Shown one piece after another: positions 31,883-40,509 of a DNA stretch of 50,836 bases. Position numbers and translations under genes: made by a program. The notes below the pieces were generated by a model that was given only the letters and a program-made list of their open reading frames with translations, had not been told where the DNA came from and did no database searches. Origin of the DNA: an uncultured Collinsella sp. (GTDB taxonomy: Bacteria; Actinomycetota; Coriobacteriia; Coriobacteriales; Coriobacteriaceae). The first letter of the stretch is position 1, and each line of letters starts with the position of its first letter. Location of the stretch: the NCBI GenBank assembly GCA_959028445.1, contig CAUFRY010000011.1, positions 1-50,836 on the forward strand. Direction: 5' to 3'.

Positions 31883-32223
31883 TACAGTGCGATAGCCTGC
31901 TGAACAGGAACGATCTTGTCGAGTTCCGGTTCGATCCGCCTTTTCTCGGCCTCAAGGTCAAACGCCACCTGAGCGCGCAGCCAATAACCATCCGTCAGGC
32001 CAAAATAACGGCAAAGACGGAGGTCGGTGTCGGCCGTCACGCGACGTTTTCCCAAGACAATCTGCCCGATACGCTGAGCCGGAATCCCAGTCTCTTTCGC
32101 AAGGCGATATTGAGAAATGCCCATGGGAACAAGAAACTCCTCTTTGAGAAGCTCACCAGGAGTCACCGGCGACAGCAAATCGGCCGAAGTCTCATCACTT
32201 GTGATAATCGACGATTTCGACAT
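31882..32223 (-). CDS. higA: HigA family antitoxin
   Basis: A 113-residue helix-turn-helix antitoxin. The XRE domain (about 17-80) includes TPGELLKEEFLVPMGISQYRLAKETGIPAQRIGQIVLGKRRVT, the classic HigA/VapI pattern. The C-terminal Glu/Lys-rich part would bind the toxin. The start at 32223 overlaps the end of higB by 29 bases; the longer frame to 32298 lies inside higB. It should neutralise HigB and repress the operon by binding the palindrome upstream. Confidence 0.9.
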   Translation of the reverse strand: MSKSSIITSDETSADLLSPVTPGELLKEEFLVPMGISQYRLAKETGIPAQRIGQIVLGKRRVTADTDLRLCRYFGLTDGYWLRAQVAFDLEAEKRRIEPELDKIVPVQQAIAL

Positions 32224-32476
32224 TCCAAGCCATCTCCTGTCTCCACTCAAAACAGACCCGATAGCGCTCGTTAACACGGATGCTATATTGACCGGCACGA
32301 TCGCCCTTCAAAGCTTCCAGGCGGTTGCCCGGTGGAACGCGAAGATCATCAAGCGAAGCACAAACCTGCAGTTGGCGAATCTTCCTCAACGCAACACGCT
32401 CAAAGGGCACGAACCTCCTGACCCGCACACCCATGGCAAAGCGTTCGGTATCCTCATCTTTATACGATGCAATCAT
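32195..32476 (-). CDS. higB: HigB family toxin (RelE superfamily)
   Basis: A 93-residue ribosome-dependent mRNA endonuclease of the RelE fold. The diagnostic middle segment (LQVCASLDDLRVPPGNRLEALKGDRAGQYSIRVNERYRVCFEW) is the signature of HigB/plasmid maintenance killers. It is the first gene of the pair, as usual for higBA. The promoter lies at 32528-32533 (TATAAT on the minus strand), and a 13-base palindrome sits between promoter and gene. The long arm of the M20 gene lies just upstream on the same strand. Confidence 0.92.
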   Translation of the reverse strand: MIASYKDEDTERFAMGVRVRRFVPFERVALRKIRQLQVCASLDDLRVPPGNRLEALKGDRAGQYSIRVNERYRVCFEWRQEMAWNVEIVDYHK

Positions 32477-32487
32477 AGTATCGCCTT

Positions 32488-32564
32488 ACGTTAGTAACGT
32501 CAAACCTTTCTATAGACTTACATCTCTATTATATCGTACGTTTGTTCGTGTTTTCTAGAACAAA
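32488..32564 (-). promoter_or_regulatory. higBA promoter and operator
   Basis: A TATAAT hexamer lies at 32533-32528 on the minus strand. ACGTTA-G-TAACGT (32488-32500) is a perfect 6-1-6 palindrome between it and the higB start, a good HigA operator. TTTGTTC-10-GAACAAA (32541-32564) forms a second inverted repeat around the expected -35 position. Confidence 0.7.
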
Positions 32565-32578
32565 TAGTCCTTTGCGCC

Positions 32579-33766
32579 TTAGTCAAGCAAAAGCAATCGT
32601 TTGTAGACATCGAGGCCTTTGAGAAGAATCTCCTCGTCAAAGAGCATGGTATCGGTATGCAGAGCGCTCATCGCATAGGCTGGGCAGTCATCAGCGTCGA
32701 TCGGGTTTTCTTGTCCTTCTGGCACGCCCGTGCCCAGCAAGAAGAACACGCCCGGCAGATGGCGCTGATAGAAAGCAAAGTCCTCGGCAATTAACAGCGG
32801 CTCGTCCACAAGTTGCAACTCGGGCAAGGCAGGCGCAATGTGGGCAAACAACTCGGGGTCGTTATCGACTGGCGGATAGCCCTCGGCAAAGTCGAGATCG
32901 TACGTACAGCCCGTTGCGGTGCACGCCTCGTCGAGCGCACGGCGTACGCCCTCGCGCGCACGGTCGAACATGGCGTCCGTAAACACACGCAAGCTACCGG
33001 CAACATGGGCCTCCCCCGCCACCGCATTGCAGACGGTGCCGGCCTGCAGCAGGCCAAACTTACCGATGCAGGGCTCATCGGCACCCAGCTCGTCCATCAG
33101 CTCGCGCTCGGCAACCAGGAACTTTGCCGCCGCCAGCGCTGCGTCATGTGATTCCTCGACTGGAACGCCGTAGGTCTTGGCGATATGGATGCTCGTGCCA
33201 TGGATATGAATGTGCGTCTCGCTCGAGCGCGCCAGCAGCGGACCGGGACAGCTCGCCAGCGTACCGGCAGGAAGATCGGGCCACACGTGAAAGCCAAAGA
33301 TGCGGTCGACCCCGTAGCGCTCGAACACGCCGCTCTCGCATACCGTCTTAGCGCCACCGGTTGTTTCCTCGGCCGGCTGGAACACAAAAAGCACGTTGCG
33401 CTTAATAACGCCCGGCTGCTCACGAATCGTACGGTCGACAAAAGTTGCCGCCGCGAGGGCCATAGCCATGTGCCCGTCGTGGCCGCACGCGTGCATCTTG
33501 CCGGGATGCGTCGAGGCAAAAGCGGCGCCCGTCGTCTCCGCAATAGGCAACGCATCCATATCGGCACGAATCGCCGTGGCATGCGAGGCACCCGTGCCAG
33601 CGTCGAAGAAAGCGCACACGCAACTAGGGCACGGATGGATCACCTCGCAGGCAAGCGGAGCGAGCACGCCCTCGATATAGGCGATAGTTTGCGGAAGATC
33701 GAAGTCGAGCTCCGGAATGCGATGCAGGTCGCGACGATAGCGACGGAGTTCTTGGAGCTCGGTCAT
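32579..33766 (-). CDS. M20 family amidohydrolase, possibly N-acetyl-diaminopimelate deacetylase
   Basis: A 395-residue zinc-dependent deacylase. The metal-binding CGHDGH is at residues 94-99, FQPAEETTGG with the catalytic Glu follows near 136, and a lid domain occupies the middle. It belongs to the HipO/YkuR subgroup. It is divergent from the lysine operon, which contains dapH (acetyltransferase) but no deacetylase, so it is a good candidate for removing the acetyl group from N-acetyl-L,L-diaminopimelate. A general N-acyl-amino-acid or hippurate hydrolase role is the alternative. ATG 33766 follows AAAGGA; the ATG at 33781 includes this site. Confidence 0.88.
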   Translation of the reverse strand: MTELQELRRYRRDLHRIPELDFDLPQTIAYIEGVLAPLACEVIHPCPSCVCAFFDAGTGASHATAIRADMDALPIAETTGAAFASTHPGKMHACGHDGHMAMALAAATFVDRTIREQPGVIKRNVLFVFQPAEETTGGAKTVCESGVFERYGVDRIFGFHVWPDLPAGTLASCPGPLLARSSETHIHIHGTSIHIAKTYGVPVEESHDAALAAAKFLVAERELMDELGADEPCIGKFGLLQAGTVCNAVAGEAHVAGSLRVFTDAMFDRAREGVRRALDEACTATGCTYDLDFAEGYPPVDNDPELFAHIAPALPELQLVDEPLLIAEDFAFYQRHLPGVFFLLGTGVPEGQENPIDADDCPAYAMSALHTDTMLFDEEILLKGLDVYKRLLLLD

Positions 33767-33916
33767 GGGGATTCCTTTCATGGGGCAACTCAGTTGTCAC
33801 CTATTGTGACGCAGGATTGTGGCGCCCTCGTTTCTAGCATGATGCTGCATTTTTTAAACGTTATATACGAATACTCTTGTTTGGTAAAGTGCAACGTGGT
33901 AGGGTCGTTACCACTT

Positions 33917-34073
33917 GATAGAGGCGCGGGCACGAAGAACCGCGGGCGAGCCGGCAGGCTTTGACCCCGTGGGGAGGCGAAACCCGCCGAACTGGGCTTT
34001 TCGGGCACGAACAACCTGGTGGGCCTGTGGGAAACACCCACAGGACTGTCTGCAGCAATGCGGGAGCGCTATC
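33917..34073 (+). promoter_or_regulatory. Lysine riboswitch (L box)
   Basis: The segment from GATAGAGGCGCG (33917) to GAGCGCTATC (34073) carries the conserved order of the lysine riboswitch: GATAGAGG at the start of P1, GGGGAGGCG, a GCCGAAC block, the ACAGGACTGTC block and GGGAGCGCTATC closing P1. GATAG pairs with CTATC. It precedes the lysA-dapA-dapB-dapH operon, which makes sense: lysine should switch the operon off. CGCTATCC (34067-34074) is also complementary to GGATAGCG (34124-34131) next to the ribosome site, a possible expression platform acting on translation; I cannot derive its direction with certainty. Confidence 0.9.
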
Positions 34074-34144
34074 CGGACATTGGGTCCACGCTATGCGGAT
34101 TCGATGCGCAGATGGCGCCGTCTGGATAGCGAGGTTTACGGGAC

Positions 34145-36454
34145 ATGGCATTGACCCCCAACGAGGCATATGCGGCCAAGCAGCCGTTTGTGGACAAGGA
34201 GACACTCGAGCATATCGTCGAGCAGTTCCCCACGCCGTTTCATCTATACGACGAGGCGGGCATCCGCCGCAACATGCAAGAAGTGCGCGACGCCTTTGCA
34301 TGGAACCCGGGCTTTAAGGAATACTTTGCCGTCAAGGCCAACCCCAACCCGGCGCTCATCTCCATTCTCAACGAATACGGCTGCGGCTGCGATTGCTCGA
34401 GCTATACCGAGCTCATGATCGCCCGCTCACTGGGTATCACGGGACACGACATCATGTTCTCGTCCAACGACACACCGGCTGCCGACTTTGAGCTCGCCGA
34501 CAAGCTGGGTGCCATCGTCAACTTTGACGACATCAGCCACATCGGGTTCTTTGAGCGCGTTGCGGGGCCCATCCCCAAGACGGTCAGCTGCCGCTTTAAT
34601 CCAGGCGGCCTGTTCCAGCTCTCCAACGGCATCATGGACAACCCGGGCGACTCCAAATATGGCATGACCACCGAGCAGCTCTTCGAGGCCTTCCGCATGC
34701 TCAAGGCCAAGGGCGCCGAGGACTTTGGCATCCACGCATTCCTTGCCAGCAACACTGTCACCAACGACTACTACCCCAAGCTCGCGCGCATCCTCTTTGA
34801 GCTTGCCGTACGCCTGGAGCGCGAGACCGGCGCACACGTCGCCTTCATCAATCTGTCCGGCGGCGTCGGCATCCCCTACCTGCCCGAGCAGCAGACCAAC
34901 GACATTCGCGCCATCGGCGAGGGAGTACACGCGGCATACGACGAGATCCTGGTTCCCGCCGGCATGGGCGATGTGGCGATCTGCACCGAGATGGGCCGCT
35001 TTATGATGGGCCCCTACGGCTGCCTGGTCACCAAGGCCATCCACGAGAAGCAGATCTACAAGGACTATATCGGTGTCGATGCAAGCGCCGTCGATTTGAT
35101 TCGCCCTGCCATGTATGGCGCCTACCACCACATTACGGTAATGGGTCAGCCGGGCGGCGCCGACAAGGCCACAGCGTCCGTCACGAACACCTATGACATC
35201 ACGGGCAACCTATGCGAGAACAACGACAAGTTCGCTATCGATCGCGAGCTGCCGCATATCGACATGGGTGACCTGCTTGTAATCCACGATACCGGTGCGC
35301 ATGGCTACTCCATGGGCTACAACTACAACGGACGGCTGCGCTCGGCCGAGGTCCTGCTGCGCCCCGATGGCGCGGCCGACCTCATCCGCCGCGCCGAGCG
35401 CCCGGGCGATTACTTTGCCACGCTCGACGTGCTGCCGTGCGGCCGAGAGCTGCTGGCCAAGTCGCGCGCCGAAAGTGCACGCCGTCGCGCCAAAGACGAG
35501 CGCTTGGCAGTCGCAGCTCAATGGAACAAACGCATCCAGATCGCAGAGGCGAAGGGGAAGAACATGGACATCCGCAATCTCGAGGGCTCAACCGTCGCCC
35601 TAGTTACGCCGTTTAAAAAGGACGGCAGTGTCGACTTTGACGCGCTTGGGCGCCTTATCGATTTCCACCTGCAAAACGGCACCGACGCCATCCTCACCCT
35701 AGGCACCACCGGCGAGAGCGCCACGATGACCGACGACGAGGACAACTCCGTTGTCGCCGCGGTGGTCAAGCAAGTTGCAGGACGCGTCCCCGTCATCGCC
35801 GGCTCGGGCTCCAACTCCACGCAGACCATGCTCACCAAGTCGCTTACTTACCAGGGCTTGGGAGCCGACGGCCTGCTGCTCATTACCCCCTACTACAACA
35901 AGTCTAACGAAGAGGGTATCTATCAGCACTTTAAGACCGTAGCCGATGCCGTGGACATTCCCTGCATCCTGTACAACATCCCCGGTCGTTGCGGCTGCGG
36001 TATCAGCGAGCACAACGTAGAGCGCCTGGCCGCACATCCCAACATCATGGGTATTAAGGAAGCCTCGGGCGACGTCGCCTACGCGGCCAAGATCGCTCAC
36101 CTGCTGTCAGACGACTTCCGCATGTACTCGGGCGAGGACGCGCTTACCGTGCCGCTCATGAGCCTGGGCGCCTCGGGCACCATCAGCGTGTGGGCCGATG
36201 TTCAGCCGCAGCTCGTGCACGACATGTGCCACGCCTATTTGGACGGCGACGTGGAGCGCGCCCGCGATATCCAGATTGCCGGTCAGCCGCTCATCAATGC
36301 CCTCTTTAGCGAGGTCAACCCCATCCCCGTTAAGGAAGCGCTCGCCCAGATGGGCATGATCGAGGCAAACTACCGTATGCCGCTGTGCCCCATGGCAGAC
36401 GACACGCGATCCGCACTTACCGATGCTCTGAAGGGAGCTGGTCTGCTTGATTAA
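34145..36454 (+). CDS. lysA-dapA: Fused diaminopimelate decarboxylase and dihydrodipicolinate synthase
   Basis: One open frame of 769 residues. Residues 1 to about 415 are a PLP-dependent DAP decarboxylase (Lys64 in YFAVKANPN, INLSGGVGIPY, ICTEMGRFMMGPYG). A basic helical stretch follows to 473 (ESARRRAKDERLAVAAQWNK). From Met474 (base 35564) it is a complete 296-residue DapA with GTTGES, the YNIPGR region and catalytic Lys638 in IMGIKEASG. The first and last enzymes of the DAP/lysine branch are thus in one chain. An internal ribosome site before Met474 could also give free DapA. A missing stop codon from mutation or sequencing error is possible, but both halves look intact. The lysine riboswitch lies 71 bases upstream. 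Confidence 0.9.
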   Translation: MALTPNEAYAAKQPFVDKETLEHIVEQFPTPFHLYDEAGIRRNMQEVRDAFAWNPGFKEYFAVKANPNPALISILNEYGCGCDCSSYTELMIARSLGITGHDIMFSSNDTPAADFELADKLGAIVNFDDISHIGFFERVAGPIPKTVSCRFNPGGLFQLSNGIMDNPGDSKYGMTTEQLFEAFRMLKAKGAEDFGIHAFLASNTVTNDYYPKLARILFELAVRLERETGAHVAFINLSGGVGIPYLPEQQTNDIRAIGEGVHAAYDEILVPAGMGDVAICTEMGRFMMGPYGCLVTKAIHEKQIYKDYIGVDASAVDLIRPAMYGAYHHITVMGQPGGADKATASVTNTYDITGNLCENNDKFAIDRELPHIDMGDLLVIHDTGAHGYSMGYNYNGRLRSAEVLLRPDGAADLIRRAERPGDYFATLDVLPCGRELLAKSRAESARRRAKDERLAVAAQWNKRIQIAEAKGKNMDIRNLEGSTVALVTPFKKDGSVDFDALGRLIDFHLQNGTDAILTLGTTGESATMTDDEDNSVVAAVVKQVAGRVPVIAGSGSNSTQTMLTKSLTYQGLGADGLLLITPYYNKSNEEGIYQHFKTVADAVDIPCILYNIPGRCGCGISEHNVERLAAHPNIMGIKEASGDVAYAAKIAHLLSDDFRMYSGEDALTVPLMSLGASGTISVWADVQPQLVHDMCHAYLDGDVERARDIQIAGQPLINALFSEVNPIPVKEALAQMGMIEANYRMPLCPMADDTRSALTDALKGAGLLD
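35551..35566 (+). other. dapA: Possible internal ribosome site and start for free DapA
   Basis: GAAGGGGAAGAAC leads directly to an ATG (35564-35566) at the first conserved residue of the DapA domain. The spacing is suitable for initiation. If used, the transcript yields both the fusion and a free 296-residue DapA. Confidence 0.5.
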
Positions 36455-37187
36455 GACCGTCATTATGGGAACGGGCCGCATGGGCTCGCTCATCCGCACC
36501 ACCGCCGAAAGCATTGTCGATGCCGCCGGGCAGCCCGTTTTTGATATCGTGGCCCAGATTGGCTTCGATTTGAGCGAGCTCGAGAACGCACCGGCTGCCG
36601 ATGTGATTATCGACTTCTCGAACGTCGCGACCTTCGACGCTGTCGTCGCCTATGTCGAGCGCACGGGCGCGGCGTTGGTCTCAGGCACCACAGGCTACAC
36701 CCCCGAGCAGATGGACCGCCTGCGTGAGCTGGGCCAGAACACCCGCGTTATGCACTCGGGCAATTACTCCATCGGTATCGCAGCCCTGCGCCATCTGGTA
36801 GCGCAGGCTACACGCGAGCTGCCCGGCTTTGACTGCGAAATCGTCGAGACGCACCACAACCAAAAGGTCGATGCCCCCAGCGGCACTGCCAAGCTACTGC
36901 TCGATGCCGTCGTCGAAGCTGAGCCCGAGGCAGGCTACCACCCCGTCTATGGCCGCGAGGGCATGTGCGGCGCGCGTGACCCCAAGGAGATCGGTATGCA
37001 CTCGCTGCGCGGCGGCACCGTCGCCGGCGTGCACGAGGTAAGCTTTTTCGGCCAGGACGAGGAGGTCACGCTCACCCACCGCGCCACGAGTCGTCAGATC
37101 TTTGTCAACGGCGCCTTGGCAGCCGCGCAGAAGCTCGTCACCCGCGAACCCGGCTTCTATACGTTCGACCAGGTCATGTTTGTCTAA
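36447..37187 (+). CDS. dapB: 4-hydroxy-tetrahydrodipicolinate reductase
   Basis: A 246-residue NAD(P)H-dependent reductase acting after DapA. The Rossmann motif is MGTGRMG (residues 7-13), and the catalytic block is ETHHNQKVDAPSGTA, followed by HSLRGGTVAGVHEVSFF. The TTG start at 36447 overlaps the DapA end by 8 bases and is needed to keep the first beta-strand (IKTVIMG); the next ATG would remove it. AGGGAG lies 10 bases before the TTG. It is translated together with the upstream fusion. Confidence 0.95.
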   Translation: MIKTVIMGTGRMGSLIRTTAESIVDAAGQPVFDIVAQIGFDLSELENAPAADVIIDFSNVATFDAVVAYVERTGAALVSGTTGYTPEQMDRLRELGQNTRVMHSGNYSIGIAALRHLVAQATRELPGFDCEIVETHHNQKVDAPSGTAKLLLDAVVEAEPEAGYHPVYGREGMCGARDPKEIGMHSLRGGTVAGVHEVSFFGQDEEVTLTHRATSRQIFVNGALAAAQKLVTREPGFYTFDQVMFV

Positions 37188-37226
37188 CCAGGTGTCAACC
37201 GAATCCGCCCAAAGGAGAGATAGCAA

Positions 37227-37946
37227 ATGAGTAACGCAGCCGAGATGGATGCACAGAAGATTATCAACTACATCGCCACCGCGCCCAAAAAGACGCCCGT
37301 CAAGTTGTACGTGCGCGAGAAGCCGGGCATGAAGGTTGCTTGGGGCGACGCACATGTCTACGGCGGTCGTCGCGGCAAGACCGTCTTTGGCGACTGGGAT
37401 GAGCTTAAGGCCATCCTGGACGCCAACGCCGATTCCATCGATTACTACGACGTGGAGAACGATTGCCGCAACTCCGCCGTGCCCATGCTCGACCTTAAGG
37501 GCATCAACGCCCGCATCGAGCCGGGCGCGATCATCCGCGACCGCGTCGAGATTGGCGACCGTGCCGTCATCATGATGGGCGCCATCATCAACATCGGCTC
37601 CGTTATCGGCGAGGGTTCCATGATCGATATGGGCGCCGTGCTAGGCGGCCGCGCCACCGTGGGCAAGAACTGCCACATCGGCGCTGGAACCGTGTTGGCA
37701 GGCGTCGTTGAGCCCGCAAGCGCCACGCCCGTCATCATCGAAGACGACGTCATGATCGGCGCCAACGCCGTGGTCCTGGAGGGCGTACGCGTGGGCAAGG
37801 GCGCTGTTGTTGCCGCCGGCGCCGTGTGCGTCGAGGATGTCCCCGCCGGTGCCGTCGTGGCCGGTGTCCCCGCCCGCGCCATCAAGATGCGCGACGAGAA
37901 GACCGACAGCAAGACCGGCCTGGAAGAGGGCCTGCGCCAGCTTTAA
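37227..37946 (+). CDS. dapH: Tetrahydrodipicolinate N-acetyltransferase
   Basis: A 239-residue acyltransferase. The N-terminal helical domain (about 1-85) is followed by a left-handed beta-helix of hexapeptide repeats (IEPGAIIRDRVEIGDRAVIMMGAIINIGSVIGEGSMIDMGAVLGG and on), with the final GVPARAIK. It moves acetyl from acetyl-CoA to tetrahydrodipicolinate, which defines the acetyl branch of DAP synthesis. AAAGGAGA precedes the ATG. It is the last gene of the operon; a terminator starts 3 bases after the stop. Confidence 0.95.
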   Translation: MSNAAEMDAQKIINYIATAPKKTPVKLYVREKPGMKVAWGDAHVYGGRRGKTVFGDWDELKAILDANADSIDYYDVENDCRNSAVPMLDLKGINARIEPGAIIRDRVEIGDRAVIMMGAIINIGSVIGEGSMIDMGAVLGGRATVGKNCHIGAGTVLAGVVEPASATPVIIEDDVMIGANAVVLEGVRVGKGAVVAAGAVCVEDVPAGAVVAGVPARAIKMRDEKTDSKTGLEEGLRQL

Positions 37947-37948
37947 TA

Positions 37949-37976
37949 GTTACGGCGTTTTACCAAACGCCGTAAC
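37949..37976. terminator. Hairpin after dapH
   Basis: GTTACGGCGTTT (37949-37960) pairs perfectly with 37965-37976 around TACC. No T run follows. The same kind of stem, 13 bases from an element arm, occurs next to element G at 47806-47832. Confidence 0.7.
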
Positions 37977-37989
37977 GACCCGACGCTGC

Positions 37990-38087
37990 AAACGCCCCTA
38001 GGCGGCAATCTGACGTTCAATCGTCGGGCATGACCAGAAGGTCAATGCCCTCCTCTTTCGCGTCACCTTGCTCGCCTAGGGGCGTTT
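37990..38087. repeat. Modular palindromic element F (family 1)
   Basis: Arms AAACGCCCCTAGGCG (37990-38004) and its complement (38073-38087) enclose a hairpin (38026-38035 with 38040-38050, one bulge). The framework GTTCAATCGTCG before and CTCCTCTTTCGCG after the inner hairpin matches elements E and G, though arms and hairpin differ. It is preceded by a 12-bp stem (37949-37976) and the spacer ending CGACGCTGC, which is repeated beside element G. Confidence 0.8.
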
Positions 38088-38142
38088 TCGCTGACGTGTG
38101 CTCAACCTGCGGGGTAATGTCAGCAACCAAGCCGAAAACAAA

Positions 38143-38174
38143 AAAGGCCGAAGTCCCGAAGGGCTTCGGCCTTT
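38143..38174 (-). terminator. Intrinsic terminator after the nucleoid protein gene
   Basis: AAAGGCCGAAG (38143-38153) pairs with CTTCGGCCTTT (38164-38174), with a CCC/GGG pair at the loop, and T6 follows on the minus strand. It lies 27 bases past the stop at 38202. Confidence 0.9.
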
Positions 38175-38201
38175 GCTTTCTCGCTGTAGGCGCAACGCAA
38201 C

Positions 38202-39206
38202 TTATCGATTCTCGATGCTACCGATATTTTTGAGCTCGATGGAGATGAGGCCGTTAGGCTCATTGACGAACTCGATGTACTCGGAGTTGGAACCCATCTC
38301 GGCCGGGAAGCTGATCTCGATGCCCGTGTCGGTACGGATCTTGTGATTGCGCACCGCCGCGCGTTCGACCTGCTTGCGCTCCACGGGCACACGCTCAGGC
38401 ACCTTCTCCTCGGTCAATGCCGCGCGCACGCTCTCCTTGATAACCGGTTCGTCCTCAAAGACCTCATCGACGATATCCCAAGGCGGCAGCTCCTCGTCAT
38501 CCTCAACCTTCTCGGCAACGGCGGCTTTGACCTTAGCGAGCGCTACAGCCGTGTTGGCGCCGTGCTCTTCAGCGACCTCCTCGACCACGCGCGTCACCGT
38601 GTCGATGACCTCCTTACCCGAAACGCCCGTGTCACATTGCAGCAGGCCATCGGGAATGAGCATGCGGTCCTCGCCGGCGATCTTGCGTTTCTTGTCCACA
38701 TAGCCGATCTCCATGGTGCTCGCGCGCACGATGGCATAGCTCGGCACCTTTTGCGAGGGGTTCGGCAGAATGGCGTAGTGGCGCGCGATGTCGTTGCGCA
38801 CCTCCCCCTCCTCGCGGCCCACTTCGTGCATAAAAGCCTGCTTGGAGCCCAGCAGCATCACGGCAAACCAGCGGGCATCCTCATCGTCGTCAAAATCGGC
38901 CACGAGCACGTCGGTGGACTCGGCTTTCTCGGCTTTGGTGAGCTCGGAGGAGATAAACTCCGCAATCTGCTGCGACAGGTCCACGAACTCGCGCTCGCCG
39001 AAGAAATAGCCCTTGAGCTCGCCGCCAAACGCAGAGTTCTCGGCAAACGTGGCACGTTTATTGTCGGCCGAGGTTCGTGCGCGGCGCAGATGCGTGGTCA
39101 CGAAGTTGCGCACGGTACGGCTTTCGATATCGAGCTCGCGCTGGCTCATAACGTTAACGGCAGAGTCAAAGTCCAGGATATGCAGAATCGCGTGATTGAT
39201 TTTCAT
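38202..39206 (-). CDS. Nucleoid-associated protein (YejK/NdpA family)
   Basis: A 334-residue cytosolic protein of the nucleoid-associated protein family (YejK). The opening MKINHAILHILDFDS and the region LADFDDDEDARWFAVMLLGSKQAF and IVRASTMEIGYVDKKRKIAGEDR are typical. Members bind the chromosome; the molecular role is poorly defined. The C-terminal half has an acidic stretch (KVEDDEELPPWDIVDEVFEDEP) then a basic end. ATG 39206 is preferred by alignment with the family; an ATG at 39215 is three codons earlier. Confidence 0.85.
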   Translation of the reverse strand: MKINHAILHILDFDSAVNVMSQRELDIESRTVRNFVTTHLRRARTSADNKRATFAENSAFGGELKGYFFGEREFVDLSQQIAEFISSELTKAEKAESTDVLVADFDDDEDARWFAVMLLGSKQAFMHEVGREEGEVRNDIARHYAILPNPSQKVPSYAIVRASTMEIGYVDKKRKIAGEDRMLIPDGLLQCDTGVSGKEVIDTVTRVVEEVAEEHGANTAVALAKVKAAVAEKVEDDEELPPWDIVDEVFEDEPVIKESVRAALTEEKVPERVPVERKQVERAAVRNHKIRTDTGIEISFPAEMGSNSEYIEFVNEPNGLISIELKNIGSIENR

Positions 39207-39285
39207 ATACGGCATTCCGTTCTAGATCGATTTCGGCACGAACCAGTATAGCGGTCGAGCCCGCCCCAAGCGCATCGAAGATTGC

Positions 39286-39314
39286 TGCATTGGGGCCAGG
39301 TTTCTCTGCACCAA
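39286..39314. repeat. 29-bp repeat, copy 1
   Basis: TGCATTGGGGCCAGGTTTCT and the following CTGCACCAA match the sequence at 40511-40539 with three differences. The two copies are direct repeats flanking the Mbeg1-like gene. Each has TGCA near both ends and could form a short stem. Confidence 0.75.
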
Positions 39315-39317
39315 TGG

Positions 39318-40478
39318 TTAACGCAGGAGCTCGGACTGCCAGGCCTCGAGTTGTTCTGCCAGACTCTTACCGGCAGCGGACATGTCGATCTGAGGGCGTT
39401 TGGGCAGCAATGCACATCTAAGAATTGCCGCGATGGTCTGCGAAACAAAATGGCGCGTATCCTTGTCAAAGCCTTGGGCGGCCCGGAGCATCACAGGCAG
39501 GTTCTCGCGCATGTTCCCGGCGATATCCGCAAAACGTTCGGCGCCCGTAGCCTCAAACACGGAGAACAACGCATCTACAAAACGCTCGCGCTCGCCAGGT
39601 GACACTGCAAGCAGCATCTCGCGAATAGAGCCATCAACATATCGCGCGCCAGCAGACAGGCGTTCGCAATACACAAAATCGCAGCCGTCGACCACCCAGC
39701 TAAAGGGATTGTGTTGCAGCAGGCTAAACTCGGTGCTTTCGACGATAGCGTAATCCTCTTGCGTCTCGAACATCATGCCGAAGATCGAAGACTGGGGCAG
39801 GGTTTTATCAATACGACCAGAAAGGCTCGCAAAGGCGTCTCCGTTCAGAAACTCCTCGACAAAGCCAGGGCCATCGTGGGAGAAGACCAGCTCAATCCGG
39901 TTGCGAGCACCGCTTGAGCACATCGCTGCACCATACACAGCCAGATTTCCGCCCTTGGAATGGCCTCCGCACAAGAGCGGCCCGTCAATCGCATCCGCCG
40001 CCTCGTCCACATAACGCGCCGCGGATTCCTGGGCCGGCACAGGACACCGGAACGCCATGTTAAAGTCCTCTTTCCAGCCCACAATCGTGCTGTCGGTCCC
40101 CCGGAAGGAAAGATAGCTAAACCCCGCCGGAAACCGGAACGCCATGGCTGCAAACTGCTCTGTCGCCACCACATCGCTCACGGCACGATAGCCGCAAACG
40201 TGCACGCCACGGTAGCGAGGGCTTGCTGCCACGGCCTCCAATAAGGCCCTGCTCCCCTCTGGATCCCACAAGTCGTCAATCATGTCCCGGTAGCACTCGG
40301 CACGCAGCAGCTCGCGTACGTCTAGGCCCTGCCAGTTCGTCAGCTCTGCCATATCACCCGGCAAACGCAAATAGGACAACCACGCAAAGACCAGGCTATC
40401 CACCGCGCAGAACGGCCGCTCCTCAAACGGATCAAACGCCGTCTGGGCATAGGTCAAAAAATTAGGCGAATCCGACAT
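39318..40478 (-). CDS. Mbeg1-like lipase-fold hydrolase
   Basis: A 386-residue cytosolic protein of the DUF2974/Mbeg1-like group with an alpha/beta-hydrolase core. The nucleophile elbow is GGHSKGGNLA with Ser174. The preceding strand (GFSYLSFRGTDSTIVGWKEDFNMAF) and the later HDGPG segment, with Asp, are typical of lipase-like members. Substrate unknown. ATG 40478 has GGGAGG upstream; the ATG at 40496 includes it. The gene is flanked by 29-bp direct repeats, and this could mean it was inserted with or between repeat units. Confidence 0.85.
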   Translation of the reverse strand: MSDSPNFLTYAQTAFDPFEERPFCAVDSLVFAWLSYLRLPGDMAELTNWQGLDVRELLRAECYRDMIDDLWDPEGSRALLEAVAASPRYRGVHVCGYRAVSDVVATEQFAAMAFRFPAGFSYLSFRGTDSTIVGWKEDFNMAFRCPVPAQESAARYVDEAADAIDGPLLCGGHSKGGNLAVYGAAMCSSGARNRIELVFSHDGPGFVEEFLNGDAFASLSGRIDKTLPQSSIFGMMFETQEDYAIVESTEFSLLQHNPFSWVVDGCDFVYCERLSAGARYVDGSIREMLLAVSPGERERFVDALFSVFEATGAERFADIAGNMRENLPVMLRAAQGFDKDTRHFVSQTIAAILRCALLPKRPQIDMSAAGKSLAEQLEAWQSELLR

Positions 40479-40509
40479 GGCCCTCCCATCAACCATGGTG
40501 TATAGGGAT

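Noticed and set aside
34145..36454. Fusion as an assembly error that joined two separate genes
   Set aside because: Both domains and the linker read smoothly in one frame with normal codon use. An error cannot be excluded without reads, but nothing in the sequence indicates one.
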